64,000 nt of DNA from Microbacterium sp. p3-SID336 (GCF_025143365.1 NZ_JALXPE010000004.1:1-64000), one strand, 5' to 3'. Positions 7,904-16,893 are shown, numbered from the stretch's first letter. Numbers and translations are program-made. The notes: generated by a model from the sequence alone, not told the origin.

Positions 7904-9120
7904 CCGAAGCCGTCATCGTCTCCGCGGTGCGCTCGCCCATCGGCCGCGCGTTCAAGGGCAGCCTGAAGGACATGCGCGGCGACGATCTCGCCACGCAGAT
8001 GGTGCGTGCCGCCGTCGACGCGGTGCCGGGCCTGCACCACGACGAGATCGCCGACCTCATGATGGGCTGCGCGCAGCCCGCCGGGCAGCAGGGGTACAAC
8101 ATCGGCCGGATGGTGGCGCTGCAGCTGGGCTGGGACTCCGTGCCAGGCACCACGGTCAACCGCTACTGCGCGTCCTCGCTGCAGACCACCCGGATGGCGT
8201 TCCATGCGATCAAGGCCGGCGAGGGCGACGTGTTCGTCTCCGCCGGGGTCGAGGCCGTGTCGCAGTTCGGCTCCGGCAAGGCCGACGGCATGCCGGACAC
8301 CAGGAACCCGCGCTGGGCGGACGCCGCCGCCCGCACGGCGCGCGACGCCCAGGACCCGGACTTCGTGTGGTCGGACCCGCGGGAGCGCGGCGAGCTGGCC
8401 GACATCTACATCGCCATGGGGGAGACCGCGGAGAACGTGGCCTCCTTCCGCGGGGTGTCCCGGCGCGAGCAGGACGAGTGGGCCGTGCTCAGCCAGAACA
8501 GGGCGGAGGCGGCGGCCGCCCGCGGATTCTGGGAGAAGGACATCACGCCCGTGCGCCTCACCGACGGCACCCTCGTGTCGACGGACGACGGTCCCCGCGC
8601 CGGCGTGACCCTGGAGGGCATCAGCGGCATGCAGCCGGTGTTCCGCCCCCACGGCACCGTGACGGCCGCGAACTGCTGCGCCCTGAACGACGGCGCCGCC
8701 GCGCTCGTCGTGATGAGCGACACCAGAGCCGCGGAGCTCGGCCTCAACCCGCTCGCCCGCATCGTCTCGACCGGGGTGTCGGCGCTGTCGGCCGAGATCA
8801 TGGGCCTCGGTCCCGTGCAGGCGGTCGAGCGCGCGCTCGCCCACGCCCGGATGAGCATCGGGGACATCGACCTGCTGGAGATCAACGAGGCCTTCGCCGC
8901 GCAGGTGGTGCCCTCGATCGCGGACATCGGCATCGACCCCGAACGCGTCAACGTGAACGGCGGGGCGATCGCGCTGGGCCACCCCTACGGCATGACCGGC
9001 GCCCGCATCACCACCACGGCGATCAACGCACTGCGTGAGCGCGACGAGCAGTTCGCGGTCGAGACCATGTGCACGGCCGGCGGCCAGGGCATGGCCATGG
9101 TGCTCGAGCGCCTCAGCTGA
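7900..9120 (+). CDS. Acetyl-CoA acyltransferase (thiolase), second thiolase of the cluster
   Basis: A 406-residue degradative-type thiolase. Nucleophile Cys90 sits in NRYCASSLQT, His361 in ALGHPYG and Cys391 in MCTAGGQG, so the full Cys-His-Cys triad is present. It cleaves 3-oxoacyl-CoA with CoA. The start is set by the ATGA overlap with the SDR upstream and a GGAGGA ribosome site. It is distinct from the FadA6-type thiolase further on and is longer by about 20 residues. A role in removing acetyl- or propionyl-CoA units during side-chain or ring-derived acid oxidation fits the context. Confidence 0.9.
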   Translation: MTEAVIVSAVRSPIGRAFKGSLKDMRGDDLATQMVRAAVDAVPGLHHDEIADLMMGCAQPAGQQGYNIGRMVALQLGWDSVPGTTVNRYCASSLQTTRMAFHAIKAGEGDVFVSAGVEAVSQFGSGKADGMPDTRNPRWADAAARTARDAQDPDFVWSDPRERGELADIYIAMGETAENVASFRGVSRREQDEWAVLSQNRAEAAAARGFWEKDITPVRLTDGTLVSTDDGPRAGVTLEGISGMQPVFRPHGTVTAANCCALNDGAAALVVMSDTRAAELGLNPLARIVSTGVSALSAEIMGLGPVQAVERALAHARMSIGDIDLLEINEAFAAQVVPSIADIGIDPERVNVNGGAIALGHPYGMTGARITTTAINALRERDEQFAVETMCTAGGQGMAMVLERLS

Positions 9121-9135
9121 CGCAGCCCGGCACCG

Positions 9136-9627
9136 TTACTCCGCGGTGCACGTCCCGTCGGTGTTGATGACGCTGCCGTTGTAGGTCGCGGTCGTGCTGT
9201 CGTACCCGGCCGGCAGTGTCGTGGCGCCCGTCAGCTGGTAGTCGGTCGCCGGGGAAAGGTCGGCGCGCATGGACAGCGAGGCGCCGGCGGCAAGCGGTGC
9301 CGTGAGGGTGATCACGCGCGTCGTCGGGGCGGATTCGTCGACGGAGACGGCGCCGCCCGCGATGCTGAGGCTGCCGAGGTTCGCCATGCCCGTTCCGGTG
9401 ATGGTGATGACCGTCCCGGCGGGGAGGTCGACGGGCCCGGCGACGAGGGTGAAGCCGGGGCCACCGGGTGGGATGTCGCACGCGGCGACGAGGTTGAACG
9501 CCCCGACATCGGTGACCGTGGAGGCCGCCGCGAGCGGCGTGGCGACCGCCAGTGCGATGAGCGGAACGGACCAGGCCGCTCCCTGGATGGCGTGTCGACG
9601 AGTGATGCCTTCTGCGTGCTCGGTCAT
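9136..9627 (-). CDS. Secreted protein with Tat-type signal peptide
   Basis: A 163-residue exported protein of unknown function. The N-terminus ITRRHAIQGAAWSVPLIALA is a twin-arginine signal followed by a hydrophobic core and an Ala-x-Ala cleavage region near residue 35. The rest is Thr/Ala/Gly-rich, beta-strand-like and contains two well spaced cysteines (one in the mature N-terminus, one in the last residues, GTCTAE) that could form a disulfide. The ATG at 9627 is chosen because of GGAG upstream and because it places the signal correctly. It does not fit the catabolic cluster around it. Confidence 0.75.
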   Translation of the reverse strand: MTEHAEGITRRHAIQGAAWSVPLIALAVATPLAAASTVTDVGAFNLVAACDIPPGGPGFTLVAGPVDLPAGTVITITGTGMANLGSLSIAGGAVSVDESAPTTRVITLTAPLAAGASLSMRADLSPATDYQLTGATTLPAGYDSTTATYNGSVINTDGTCTAE

Positions 9628-9732
9628 GGGGGGATCTCCGGTCGCGGTCGATGACGAGGGGCACTGCGAGTCCGCCCACCGTAACAACCGCGCCGCCCCG
9701 CGTCGAGGGTGGGGTCCCCGAAGCTGCCGTGT

Positions 9733-10650
9733 TCAGGCCGACGCGTCGGCCGGTGCCAGGCGGATCGAGACCGCGGAGCGACGCCAGCCGACGAAGGCCA
9801 CGACGGTCGCGAGGAGGAGGGCGATCGCGGCCGGTAGACCGCCCTCCGTGCCGAAGTCGCCGCCGGTGAGCAGGTCGCTCGATCCGTCGCTCGGCGCGAG
9901 GAACAGCAGGGAGGTGCTGTGCGGGTCGAGTCCGCTGACGGGGATGCCGTAGACGTTGCCCATGCCGAAGTTCCATCCGGCGTGGATGCCGCAGATCAGC
10001 CAGAGTGAGCGCTGCCACAGCACGACGAAGGTGGCGAACACGGCGTACAGGAAGATCGTCGCGAAGGCCACCGGGTGGGTGCCGACGCCGTGCACGAGAG
10101 CGAACAGCAGCGCGGGGAGCAGCACTGCGAGCCAGGTCGGGAACCGCTGTCCGACGCTCTGCAGCAGGAAGCCGCGCGTGAGGATCTCCTCATTGCTTCC
10201 CTGCACGATGACGGTGACGGCCAGCGCGAGGACGAGCGGCAGGGCGGGAAGGCCGCTGCTCGCCTCGGCCGGTCCGCCGACGCTCTCGTACTGCCCGGTC
10301 ATCCAGAGGAAGAGGATCGGCAGGGAGATCAGGGCGAGCCCGACCACGACGCCGAGAAGCAGGGTGAGAACGCCGCGCCCCGGGTTGCGGAAACCGAGCG
10401 TGCGCAGGTGGCGGCGCTCGTAGAGGCCCACCCAGGCGAGCACCAGTGCGATGACGATGACGTTCGCGACGGCTTCCTGCCACTGAGCGGCCGGAGAGCC
10501 GGCAGGCACGGGCAGCGCGATCGTGAGCGCGGCCATCAGCGCGATCTGGATGATCCAGACCGCGAAGAAGACGATGAGGCCGAGCCACCACGGTGTCACC
10601 CGCTTCCCCGACCGTGCGTCCGCGATGAAGGGGTTGCTGCGAAGGGACAT
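9733..10650 (-). CDS. CPBP family intramembrane metalloprotease
   Basis: A 305-residue membrane protein with about eight hydrophobic segments. The CPBP/Abi motifs are present: NEEILTRG (motif 1, Glu-Glu and Arg) around residue 153, FALVHG (motif 2 His) and HAGWNF (motif 3 His/Asn). These residues form the active site of CAAX-type and bacterial self-immunity proteases. The start ATG is the first Met before the basic N-terminus, with the first membrane segment about 20 residues on. With the Tat-secreted protein it forms an island between thiolase and fadD3, unrelated to catabolism. Substrate is unknown. Confidence 0.85.
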   Translation of the reverse strand: MSLRSNPFIADARSGKRVTPWWLGLIVFFAVWIIQIALMAALTIALPVPAGSPAAQWQEAVANVIVIALVLAWVGLYERRHLRTLGFRNPGRGVLTLLLGVVVGLALISLPILFLWMTGQYESVGGPAEASSGLPALPLVLALAVTVIVQGSNEEILTRGFLLQSVGQRFPTWLAVLLPALLFALVHGVGTHPVAFATIFLYAVFATFVVLWQRSLWLICGIHAGWNFGMGNVYGIPVSGLDPHSTSLLFLAPSDGSSDLLTGGDFGTEGGLPAAIALLLATVVAFVGWRRSAVSIRLAPADASA

Positions 10651-10775
10651 GGGCGCTCCTCGGCGTCGGTTCCCGTGCAGAATATCGGTCACGCGTCGCC
10701 GCCCCGGTCCTCGCCCCGCACGCTGCGCCCGAGCGCCGATCTCCCGAGCGGGTCGCGAGCGGGAGCCCGGGCGGG

Positions 10776-12377
10776 TCAGACGCGGTCGCGCAGCTCGGAC
10801 TTCAGGATCTTGCCGGTGGCGTTGCGGGGGAAGTCCTCCACGAACACGAACTCCCGCGGCACCTTGAAGTTCGCCAGGTGCGTGCGGCAGAACGCCTCCA
10901 GCTCGGCCGCGTCGGGTCTCGGCTGCGCGTTGTGCAGCAGCAGCACGTAGGCGCGGCCGACCGTGCCGAGGCGGTCGTCGTCGACGCCGATCACGGCGGA
11001 CTCGTTCACCGCGGGATGCTTGCGGAGCGCGTTCTCCACCTCGGCCGGGTACACGTTGAAGCCGCCGACGATGAACATGTCCTTCAGGCGGTCGGTGATC
11101 TTGAGGCAGCCGTGCTCGTCGAGGCGCCCGACGTCGCCCGTGTGGAACCAGCCGTCCGCGTCGAGCACCGCGTCGGTCGCCGCCTGGTCCTCGAAGTAGC
11201 CGAGCATCACGTTGGGGCCGCGCAGCAGGATCTCGCCGTCGACGTCGACCCCCGCGTCGTTCCCGTGCTCGTCCACCACGCGGATCTCCACGCCCTCGAC
11301 GGCGGGCCCTGTCGTCTGCGCGGTGTGCTCGAGGGATTCCCCCGGCCGCGACAGTGTGGCGACCACGCACTCGGTGAGCCCGTACGCCTGGGCGACGGTC
11401 TCGAACCCGAGCACGTTCACCATGTCGTGGAACAGGGTCGCCGGGGCCGCGGTGGCTCCGGCGATCGCGAACCGCAGCGACGACAGGTCGTAGTCGCCGA
11501 GGCGCGGGTGGTCGAGCAGCGAGGTGAAGATGGTGGGAACGCCGGGCAGCACGCTGATGCGGGCGGACTGCACGAGCTCCAGCAGCCGGTCGGCGTCGAA
11601 CACGGCGAGCGGGTAGATCGTGGTCCCGGCCATGAGCGAGGTGATCATGCCCGCCTTGTACCCGAAGCCGTGGAAGAACGGGTTGACGACGGCGTAGCGG
11701 TCCTCCGGGGCCAGCCGGGCGCCGAGGCCCCAGGCCCTCGCCACGGACAGGGTCTGCCGGTGCGCGCTGAGCACCCCCTTCGGCACGCCCGTGGTGCCGG
11801 AGGTGAACAGCACGTCCATGATGTCGTCCGGGCCGACGGCCGCTGCGGCCTCGTCGACCCGCGCCGGGTCGACCGTGTCGCCGGCGGCGAGGAACGCGTC
11901 CCACGAGAGCAGCCCGCCGGTGCCGTCGCCGTCGAGGCACACGGCCGTCCGCAGGTGCGGCAGCCCGGGGAACACGGGGCCGTCGGATCCGCGCTCGGCC
12001 GCAGCGGCCCGGAGCATGGCGCTGTAGGACTTGCCGAGGAACCCGTCGGCGAGCACGAGCGCGGTCGCGCGCGACCTGGCGAGGATCTCGGCGGCCTCAT
12101 GCCCGGTGAACCGCGTGTTCAGCGGCACGACAGCGATCCCGACGAGCTGCGCGCCCAGCATGGCGAGGATGAACTCGTGCCGGTTGGGCGCCCAGAGCCC
12201 GATACGGTCGCCGGGCAGCACGCCCTGCGCGAGGTAGGCGCGGGCGACGGCGTGCACGCGGTCCTGCAGCTCGGCGTAGCCGATCACGACGTCGCCGTCG
12301 ACGATGGCGGGGTGATCGCCGAGGGCCGCCATCTCCGCGAGGAGGGCCGGGACCGTGGTGGCTTCCGAGACTGTCAT
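10776..12377 (-). CDS. fadD3: Acyl-CoA synthetase, FadD3-like (HIP-CoA ligase)
   Basis: A 533-residue ANL-superfamily ligase. The AMP-binding P-loop TSGTTGVPKG lies near residue 190, the YGLTE motif and the hinge region (KITDRLKDMFIVGG) are present, and the C-terminal catalytic lysine is in NATGKILK near 521. In mycobacteria FadD3 activates HIP, the two-ring propionate left after steroid A/B-ring degradation, with ATP and CoA. Divergent arrangement with a kstR2 homologue across a near-perfect KstR2 box supports this function; sequence alone would not separate it from other medium/large acyl ligases. The ATG at 12377 has GGAAAGGA upstream. Confidence 0.8.
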   Translation of the reverse strand: MTVSEATTVPALLAEMAALGDHPAIVDGDVVIGYAELQDRVHAVARAYLAQGVLPGDRIGLWAPNRHEFILAMLGAQLVGIAVVPLNTRFTGHEAAEILARSRATALVLADGFLGKSYSAMLRAAAAERGSDGPVFPGLPHLRTAVCLDGDGTGGLLSWDAFLAAGDTVDPARVDEAAAAVGPDDIMDVLFTSGTTGVPKGVLSAHRQTLSVARAWGLGARLAPEDRYAVVNPFFHGFGYKAGMITSLMAGTTIYPLAVFDADRLLELVQSARISVLPGVPTIFTSLLDHPRLGDYDLSSLRFAIAGATAAPATLFHDMVNVLGFETVAQAYGLTECVVATLSRPGESLEHTAQTTGPAVEGVEIRVVDEHGNDAGVDVDGEILLRGPNVMLGYFEDQAATDAVLDADGWFHTGDVGRLDEHGCLKITDRLKDMFIVGGFNVYPAEVENALRKHPAVNESAVIGVDDDRLGTVGRAYVLLLHNAQPRPDAAELEAFCRTHLANFKVPREFVFVEDFPRNATGKILKSELRDRV

Positions 12378-12450
12378 GGACGTCCTTTCCAAGATCATGC
12401 GTACACTCCGAGTGGATGTTTCGGGAAACCGCTCGCATGCGGCACACTTG

Positions 12451-12464
12451 AGCAAGCGCTTGTG
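12451..12464. promoter_or_regulatory. KstR2-type operator between fadD3 and kstR2
   Basis: AGCAAGCGCTTGTG matches AnCAAGnnCTTGnT at all but the last fixed base and contains the perfect palindrome CAAGCGCTTG. It is the best site in the window and lies 24 bases before the regulator start, consistent with autoregulation and control of fadD3. Confidence 0.8.
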
Positions 12465-12487
12465 AGATTTTCTGTGAAGGAGCAGCA

Positions 12488-13099
12488 ATGGCAACGACCA
12501 AAAGCGGAGGCCGCCAGGAGCAGAGCTCCGAGCGGCGCGATCAGATCCTCTCGATCGCCGCGCGCCTGATCGCCAAGCGCGGGTACTCCGCGACCACGGT
12601 CCGCGACATCGCCGACGAGGCCGGCATCCTGTCCGGCAGCCTCTACCACCACTTCTCCTCCAAGGAGGCGATCCTCCAGGAGATCCTGGGCAGCTTCATG
12701 ACCGGACTGCTCGGCCGCTTCGAGGAGATCGTGGCCGAGGGCGGCAGCCCCCGCGACATCCTCGACAAGCTCATCGCCCACGCCTTCACCACGATCGAGA
12801 GCCAGCCCGATGCGGTCGGCCTCTACCAGAACGAGCTGTCGTTCCTCGGCCGTCAGCCCGGCTTCGAGTTCCTGCGCGAGAACAGCGAGCGCATCGAGGA
12901 GCTCTGGCTCTCGCAGATCCGCGAAGGGCAGAAGGTCGGCGTGTTCCGCGACTCGATCGACGCGCCGATCGCCTACCGGTTCATCCGCGACGCCGTGTGG
13001 TCCACGGTGGCCTGGTACCGGCCGGGCCGCGGGCACACGGCCGCGAGCCTGACCGACAACTTCCTGGATCTGCTGCACAAGGGCCTCCTCGCCGACTGA
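12488..13099 (+). CDS. kstR2: TetR family regulator KstR2
   Basis: A 203-residue TetR repressor. The N-terminal helix-turn-helix (residues about 35-60) contains TTVRDIADEAG and ILSGSLYHHFSSKE, and the ligand domain carries AYRFIRDAVWSTVAWYRPG near 165. Both stretches match, from memory, M. tuberculosis KstR2, whose ligand is HIP-CoA and which represses the C/D-ring regulon. AAGGAG lies six bases before the ATG. The gene faces fadD3 across the strongest operator copy. The presence of similar boxes in front of every catabolic block in this window makes it the obvious regulator. Confidence 0.92.
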   Translation: MATTKSGGRQEQSSERRDQILSIAARLIAKRGYSATTVRDIADEAGILSGSLYHHFSSKEAILQEILGSFMTGLLGRFEEIVAEGGSPRDILDKLIAHAFTTIESQPDAVGLYQNELSFLGRQPGFEFLRENSERIEELWLSQIREGQKVGVFRDSIDAPIAYRFIRDAVWSTVAWYRPGRGHTAASLTDNFLDLLHKGLLAD

Positions 13100-13111
13100 G
13101 CGCGATCCGCG

Positions 13112-13885
13112 TCAGTCCGCGACCTCCCTGGTGCGGGTGCCGCGCGGGTCGAGGACCTCGCGGATCAGGCGCAGCTCCTCCGCGTCCGGCGTGCGCGTGA
13201 GCGGCGCGGACGTGGCGTCGAGTGGGAACCCGGTGCTGTCGGCCACGGTTTGCGGGTCCACGCCGGGGTGGATCGAGAGCACGGTGATCACACCCTCCGG
13301 GTCGAAGCCGAGCACGGCCAGGTTCGTGACGATCAGCCCGAGCCGGTGATGCTCGAGCCCGGCCTCGGCCGCGCGGTCGTTGCCGACGCCGGACACCATG
13401 TCGACCGACTCCACGAACACGCGGGGGCTGTGCCGCGCGACCCAGTAGTCCACGCGGTGGTTGGCGGTGTTGCCGGGCGCGCCCCGCACGCCGATGAGCT
13501 GCTTGGACGGACGGTCCCAGTCGCCGATCAGCGAGATGTTCTGATTGCCGTGGCGGTCGAGCTGGCTCGCGCCCATCATGCTCTGCCGGCGCCCGGTGGA
13601 GAGGATGTCGAAGATGCGGTGGAACGGCGCCCAGCCTTCGATCGTGGGGGCCGGGGCGTCCGGATCGCCGGGCTGCGGCGGGCCGCTGAGGAAGAACGCC
13701 TCGCCGTCGCTGAGGACGAGGTCGGGCGCGGTGGTGAGTTTCGCCAGCCGCGCACCGAGAGCGGGGATGATGCCGACCGCGTGGGCGAGGATCTCGCCGG
13801 AGTCGCGGTACGTGTCGGCGCAGGCCGCGATGCAGACCTCGGCGGTCGTGGCGACGGTCGCGGGGGTGGGGGCGACGGTGGTCAT
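13112..13885 (-). CDS. ipdB: IpdB-like CoA-transferase-fold hydrolase subunit (canonical pair)
   Basis: A 257-residue class I CoA-transferase-type beta subunit. In mycobacteria IpdA-IpdB is a ring-cleaving hydrolase that opens the last six-membered ring (COCHEA-CoA), not a true CoA transferase. Typical IpdB stretches are LSDGEAFFL (residue about 53), GASQLDRHGNQNIS (about 107), TANHRVDYWVARHSPRVFVE (about 140) and the C-terminal DPRGTRTREV. The start overlaps the ipdA stop by ATGA, giving one coupled transcript. The pair lies next to kstR2, away from the ipdC-echA20 operon that holds a second pair. Confidence 0.87.
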   Translation of the reverse strand: MTTVAPTPATVATTAEVCIAACADTYRDSGEILAHAVGIIPALGARLAKLTTAPDLVLSDGEAFFLSGPPQPGDPDAPAPTIEGWAPFHRIFDILSTGRRQSMMGASQLDRHGNQNISLIGDWDRPSKQLIGVRGAPGNTANHRVDYWVARHSPRVFVESVDMVSGVGNDRAAEAGLEHHRLGLIVTNLAVLGFDPEGVITVLSIHPGVDPQTVADSTGFPLDATSAPLTRTPDAEELRLIREVLDPRGTRTREVAD

Positions 13886-14748
13886 GAGTCTCCTCGCTCG
13901 GCGTGGAATCGGGCGACGGCCGCGTGGTATCCGGCCTCGTCGGTGTGCAGGAAGGTGCGCTCGAACGCGGCCCACGCCTCCGGGTCCTTGGCGGAGGTGG
14001 CGTAGTGCTTCTGGAAGGCCTCGTCGCGCTCGTAGTCGGGCGCGCACGTGGTGAAGTGCGCGCCCTGCGGGGCCTCGACCACCGCGGAGGCGTACATCCG
14101 GCTGAACAGCAGCGTGTGGAACGAGCCCTCGTCGAGCAGCGCGGACGTCGGCACGACCTTCTCGGCCGAGACGATCGTGCGGGTGGCGGCCATGGCGAAG
14201 AGGTCGTCGAAGTACGGGTCCGGGCCGAGGTACTGCGCGTTGCCCTGCGGGTCGGCGCGGTTCACGTGCACGAGGGCCACGTCGAGCGGGAGTGCCGGCA
14301 TCGCCACGTACTCCGCGTCGGAGTAAGGGGAGCGCACGGTCCGCAGGCGCGGGTTGGCCGGGAGCACGTCCGAGCCGAGGCCGGCGCGCGTCGGCAGGAA
14401 GTCGAGCCGCGCCCCGGCGGCGCGGAGGCCGGCGACGAACATGCCCTCGTCGTACTCCTCGACCGCGATCGCGCCGAGCTCGCGGGCCTGCGTGAACAGC
14501 GGGTCGAGGGGGATGCTGTCCAGCGACACGAAGCCGTACACGAGGCGGCGGATGCGCCCCGCTGCGGCGAGCAGTCCCACGTCCGGCCCGCCGAAGGCGA
14601 CCACCGTGAGGTCGGTGAGGTCGCGTCGCAGGATCTCCCGGACCAGGGCCATGGGCTTGCGCCGTGAGCCCCATCCGCCGATGCCGATCGTCATCCCGCT
14701 CTCGAGGGTGGCGACCGCCTCCTCGATGCTGACCTGCTTGTCCGTCAT
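13882..14748 (-). CDS. ipdA: IpdA-like CoA-transferase-fold hydrolase subunit (canonical pair)
   Basis: Alpha subunit, 288 residues. GIGGWGSRRKP (residues 21-32), FGGPDVGLL, YGFVSLDS and EEYDEGMF (Asp100-Glu101) are family signatures; the acidic pair lies where mycobacterial IpdA has its essential glutamate (placed by eye). The C-terminal part, EAPQGAHFTTCAPDY and RDEAFQKHYA, is close to M. tuberculosis IpdA, closer than the second copy in the window. It is the first gene of a two-gene operon starting 29 bases from a KstR2-type box. Acts with IpdB on the last steroid ring as its CoA ester. Confidence 0.88.
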   Translation of the reverse strand: MTDKQVSIEEAVATLESGMTIGIGGWGSRRKPMALVREILRRDLTDLTVVAFGGPDVGLLAAAGRIRRLVYGFVSLDSIPLDPLFTQARELGAIAVEEYDEGMFVAGLRAAGARLDFLPTRAGLGSDVLPANPRLRTVRSPYSDAEYVAMPALPLDVALVHVNRADPQGNAQYLGPDPYFDDLFAMAATRTIVSAEKVVPTSALLDEGSFHTLLFSRMYASAVVEAPQGAHFTTCAPDYERDEAFQKHYATSAKDPEAWAAFERTFLHTDEAGYHAAVARFHAERGDS

Positions 14749-14776
14749 CCCCGCTCCTTCGCGCGACCGACGCTAA

Positions 14777-14790
14777 ACCTAGCGCTTGTT
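14777..14790. promoter_or_regulatory. KstR2-type operator between ipdAB and SDR-AKR operon
   Basis: ACCTAGCGCTTGTT differs from AnCAAGnnCTTGnT at one base. It lies midway between the two divergent starts (ipdA and the plus-strand SDR) and can control both. Confidence 0.75.
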
Positions 14791-14840
14791 TGGGAATCAC
14801 AGTAGCATGCCCGGGAGGACGAACAGCGAGGGAGCTGGAC

Positions 14841-15572
14841 ATGCCAGAGCGGAAGGCCGAGCGGCCCGCGGACCACGTCGTCGTGACCGGAGGGGCGAGC
14901 GGGATCGGCGACGCGGTGGTGCGGCTGCTGCAGCAGCGCGGCATCGCCGTCACGGTCTTCGACCTCAGCCCCAGCGGCCGCGACGGCGTCGCGAGCGAGA
15001 CCGTCGACCTGAGGGACGAGACCGCCGTCGAGGCCGCGATGGCCCGCGCGCAGGAGCGCGGGCCCGTCGGCGGAGTCGTCGTCTGCCACGGCATCCGCGG
15101 CGCGTACGTGCCCGCGCTGGAGATCGACCTCGACCGCCTGCGGCTGCTCTACGACGTGCACGTGGTCGGCGCGCTCGCCGTGTCCCGCGCGTTCGTCCGG
15201 CGGCTCGGCGGAGCCCCCGGGTCGATCGTGATGGTCTCCTCCACGACCGCCTACCGCGGATGGGCGAACCAGGCGGACTACGGGCCCGCGAAGGCCGCGG
15301 AACGACAGCTGATGGAGAACCTCGCCGTCGAGTGGGCGCCCCTGGGCGTGCGCGTCAACGCCGTGGCTCCCGGGCACACCCTCACCCCGATGGTGCAGGA
15401 CATGGTGGCGGGCGGCTATGACCTCGCGGCCGTGGAGCGGCGCACCCCGCGCGGGCAGCTCGCCGCGCCGGACGAGATCGCCGCGGCCATCGTCTGGATG
15501 CTGTGCGACGCCACCCACGTGATCGGACAGTGCCTGCCCGTCGACGGCGGCTGGACGGTCGTGGGCCGATGA
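14841..15572 (+). CDS. SDR family oxidoreductase
   Basis: A 243-residue classical SDR. TGGASGIGD starts near residue 14, a short acidic turn (FDLS) follows, and the active site has SSTT with Tyr147 and Lys151 (YGPAK). The usual NNAG is replaced by CHGI, a variation seen in some SDRs. The ATG at 14841 has a GAGGGAG site; an upstream TTG lies inside the KstR2 box and was rejected. The last codons overlap the aldo-keto reductase start by ATGA. Probably oxidises or reduces a ring hydroxyl/ketone in the KstR2-controlled pathway; it has no obvious equivalent among the mycobacterial core genes. Confidence 0.85.
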   Translation: MPERKAERPADHVVVTGGASGIGDAVVRLLQQRGIAVTVFDLSPSGRDGVASETVDLRDETAVEAAMARAQERGPVGGVVVCHGIRGAYVPALEIDLDRLRLLYDVHVVGALAVSRAFVRRLGGAPGSIVMVSSTTAYRGWANQADYGPAKAAERQLMENLAVEWAPLGVRVNAVAPGHTLTPMVQDMVAGGYDLAAVERRTPRGQLAAPDEIAAAIVWMLCDATHVIGQCLPVDGGWTVVGR

Positions 15573-16444
15573 TGCCGCAGCGCCCGGTCGGCGACCTCCG
15601 GGTGTCCAGCCTGGGCATGGGCGCGATGACGCTCACGCAGACCCCGGAGTCGGACGTCGCGCGGGGTGTCCGTGCCGTGCATACCGCCGTCGATGCGGGC
15701 ATCACGCTCTTCGACACCGCGGACTCCTACGGCCCGACGAGCGAGATGGGCGTGAACGAGCGCGCGCTCGCCGCGGCCCTGCGCAGCCACCCCGATGCGT
15801 GGGAGCGGGTGATCGTCGCGACCAAGGGCGGGCACACGCGGGGCCCGGCCGCCACGTGGTGGGTGGACGGCTCACCCGCGCACCTCGCCGCAGCCGCCCG
15901 CGCCTCCGCGCAGCGGCTCGGACTCGACGCGCTCCCGCTGTACCAGCACCACCGGCCGGACGTGCGGGTGCCGTTCGCGGAGTCCCTGGGTGCGCTGCGG
16001 CAGCTCGTCGACGACGGCGTCGTGGTGCGCGTGGGCGTCTCGAACGTCGATGTCGCGCAGCTCGACGTGGCGGCGGCGATCCTCGGCGATGCGCTCGTGA
16101 GCGTGCAGAACGAGTACTCGCTCCTGGAGCGGTCGAGCACGCCCGTGCTGCGTCGCTGCGAGGAACTCGGGCTGGCGTTCCTCGCCTGGGGGCCGCTCGG
16201 CGGCATGCGCGCCGCTAAGGGTCTGGGCGGCGCGGCGGCTCCCGCGGCCGCGGTGGCGGAACGGTACGGAGTGAGCCCGCAGCGCGTCGTGCTGGCCTGG
16301 ATGCTCGCCCGCTCTCCGGTGCTCATCCCGATCCCGGGCGCGAGCAGGCCGGAAAGCGTGCACGACTCCGTCGCCGCGGTCGAGCTCGTGCTGGACGAGG
16401 CCGATCTGCTGCTGCTCGACCGCGCCGGTCAGGCGGCGAGGTGA
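15569..16444 (+). CDS. Aldo/keto reductase
   Basis: A 291-residue TIM-barrel NADPH-dependent oxidoreductase. The catalytic tetrad is visible: Asp49 and Tyr54 (DTADSYG), Lys86 (VATKGG) and His127 (YQHHRPD). C-terminal cofactor residues IPIPGASRPES are typical. The start is fixed by the ATGA overlap with the SDR; two consecutive ATG codons are present and the first is used. The 3' end overlaps the converging VOC gene by 16 bases. Together with the SDR it gives two carbonyl/alcohol oxidoreductases in one KstR2-controlled operon; substrate unknown. Confidence 0.87.
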   Translation: MMPQRPVGDLRVSSLGMGAMTLTQTPESDVARGVRAVHTAVDAGITLFDTADSYGPTSEMGVNERALAAALRSHPDAWERVIVATKGGHTRGPAATWWVDGSPAHLAAAARASAQRLGLDALPLYQHHRPDVRVPFAESLGALRQLVDDGVVVRVGVSNVDVAQLDVAAAILGDALVSVQNEYSLLERSSTPVLRRCEELGLAFLAWGPLGGMRAAKGLGGAAAPAAAVAERYGVSPQRVVLAWMLARSPVLIPIPGASRPESVHDSVAAVELVLDEADLLLLDRAGQAAR

Positions 16445-16875
16445 GGCTCCTGCAGCAGTTCCACCCGGACGTCGTCCGGTCCGAGCACGTAGACGTAGCG
16501 GTACCCCTCCAGGGGGCCGGCGGTCGCCGTCATGGGTGCGGAGAGCGGGCGGTGGCCGAGCTCGGCGAGCCGCGCCAGGCTGTGGTCGATGTCGGGCACG
16601 ACGATCGCGGGGTGCGCGGCGCCGATGCGGCCGGTGTCGGGGTCGTTGCGCGGAGTGGGCACGCCGCGGTACTCCGCGAGCTCCAGGAACACGCCGTCGT
16701 CGAGGCGCACGAACGTCAGCAGGATCTCCGCCCCCGGATGGCCGACTGCGGCCTCCACTGCAGGGCCGCTCTTCGCCAGCGGACCGATCACCTCGCCGCC
16801 CGTGGCGGCCGCATAGAACGTGGTCGCCGTGTCGGTGTCGCTCACGGTGATCCCGATGTGGTGCAGGCGCGGCAT
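16429..16875 (-). CDS. VOC superfamily (glyoxalase/epimerase-like) protein
   Basis: A 148-residue two-repeat VOC protein. Metal-ligand candidates His6 (LHHIGI), Glu65 (VFLELAE), His88 (AAHPAI) and Glu139 (VRVELLQ) occupy the four canonical positions, as in methylmalonyl-CoA epimerase and glyoxalase I. It starts 18 bases from a KstR2-type box and so belongs to the regulon. Epimerisation of a 2-methyl-branched or steroid-derived acyl-CoA would fit (inference); methylmalonyl-CoA epimerase activity from released propionyl-CoA is an alternative, though the sequence is not a clear match. Confidence 0.8.
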   Translation of the reverse strand: MPRLHHIGITVSDTDTATTFYAAATGGEVIGPLAKSGPAVEAAVGHPGAEILLTFVRLDDGVFLELAEYRGVPTPRNDPDTGRIGAAHPAIVVPDIDHSLARLAELGHRPLSAPMTATAGPLEGYRYVYVLGPDDVRVELLQEPHLAA

Positions 16876-16893
16876 CGAGTTCCCCTTAGCTCA

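Noticed and set aside
10741..10765. Hairpin CTCCCG...CGGGAG after fadD3
   Set aside because: Arms are only six bases with mismatches inside a GC-rich stretch and no U-tract; could be chance.
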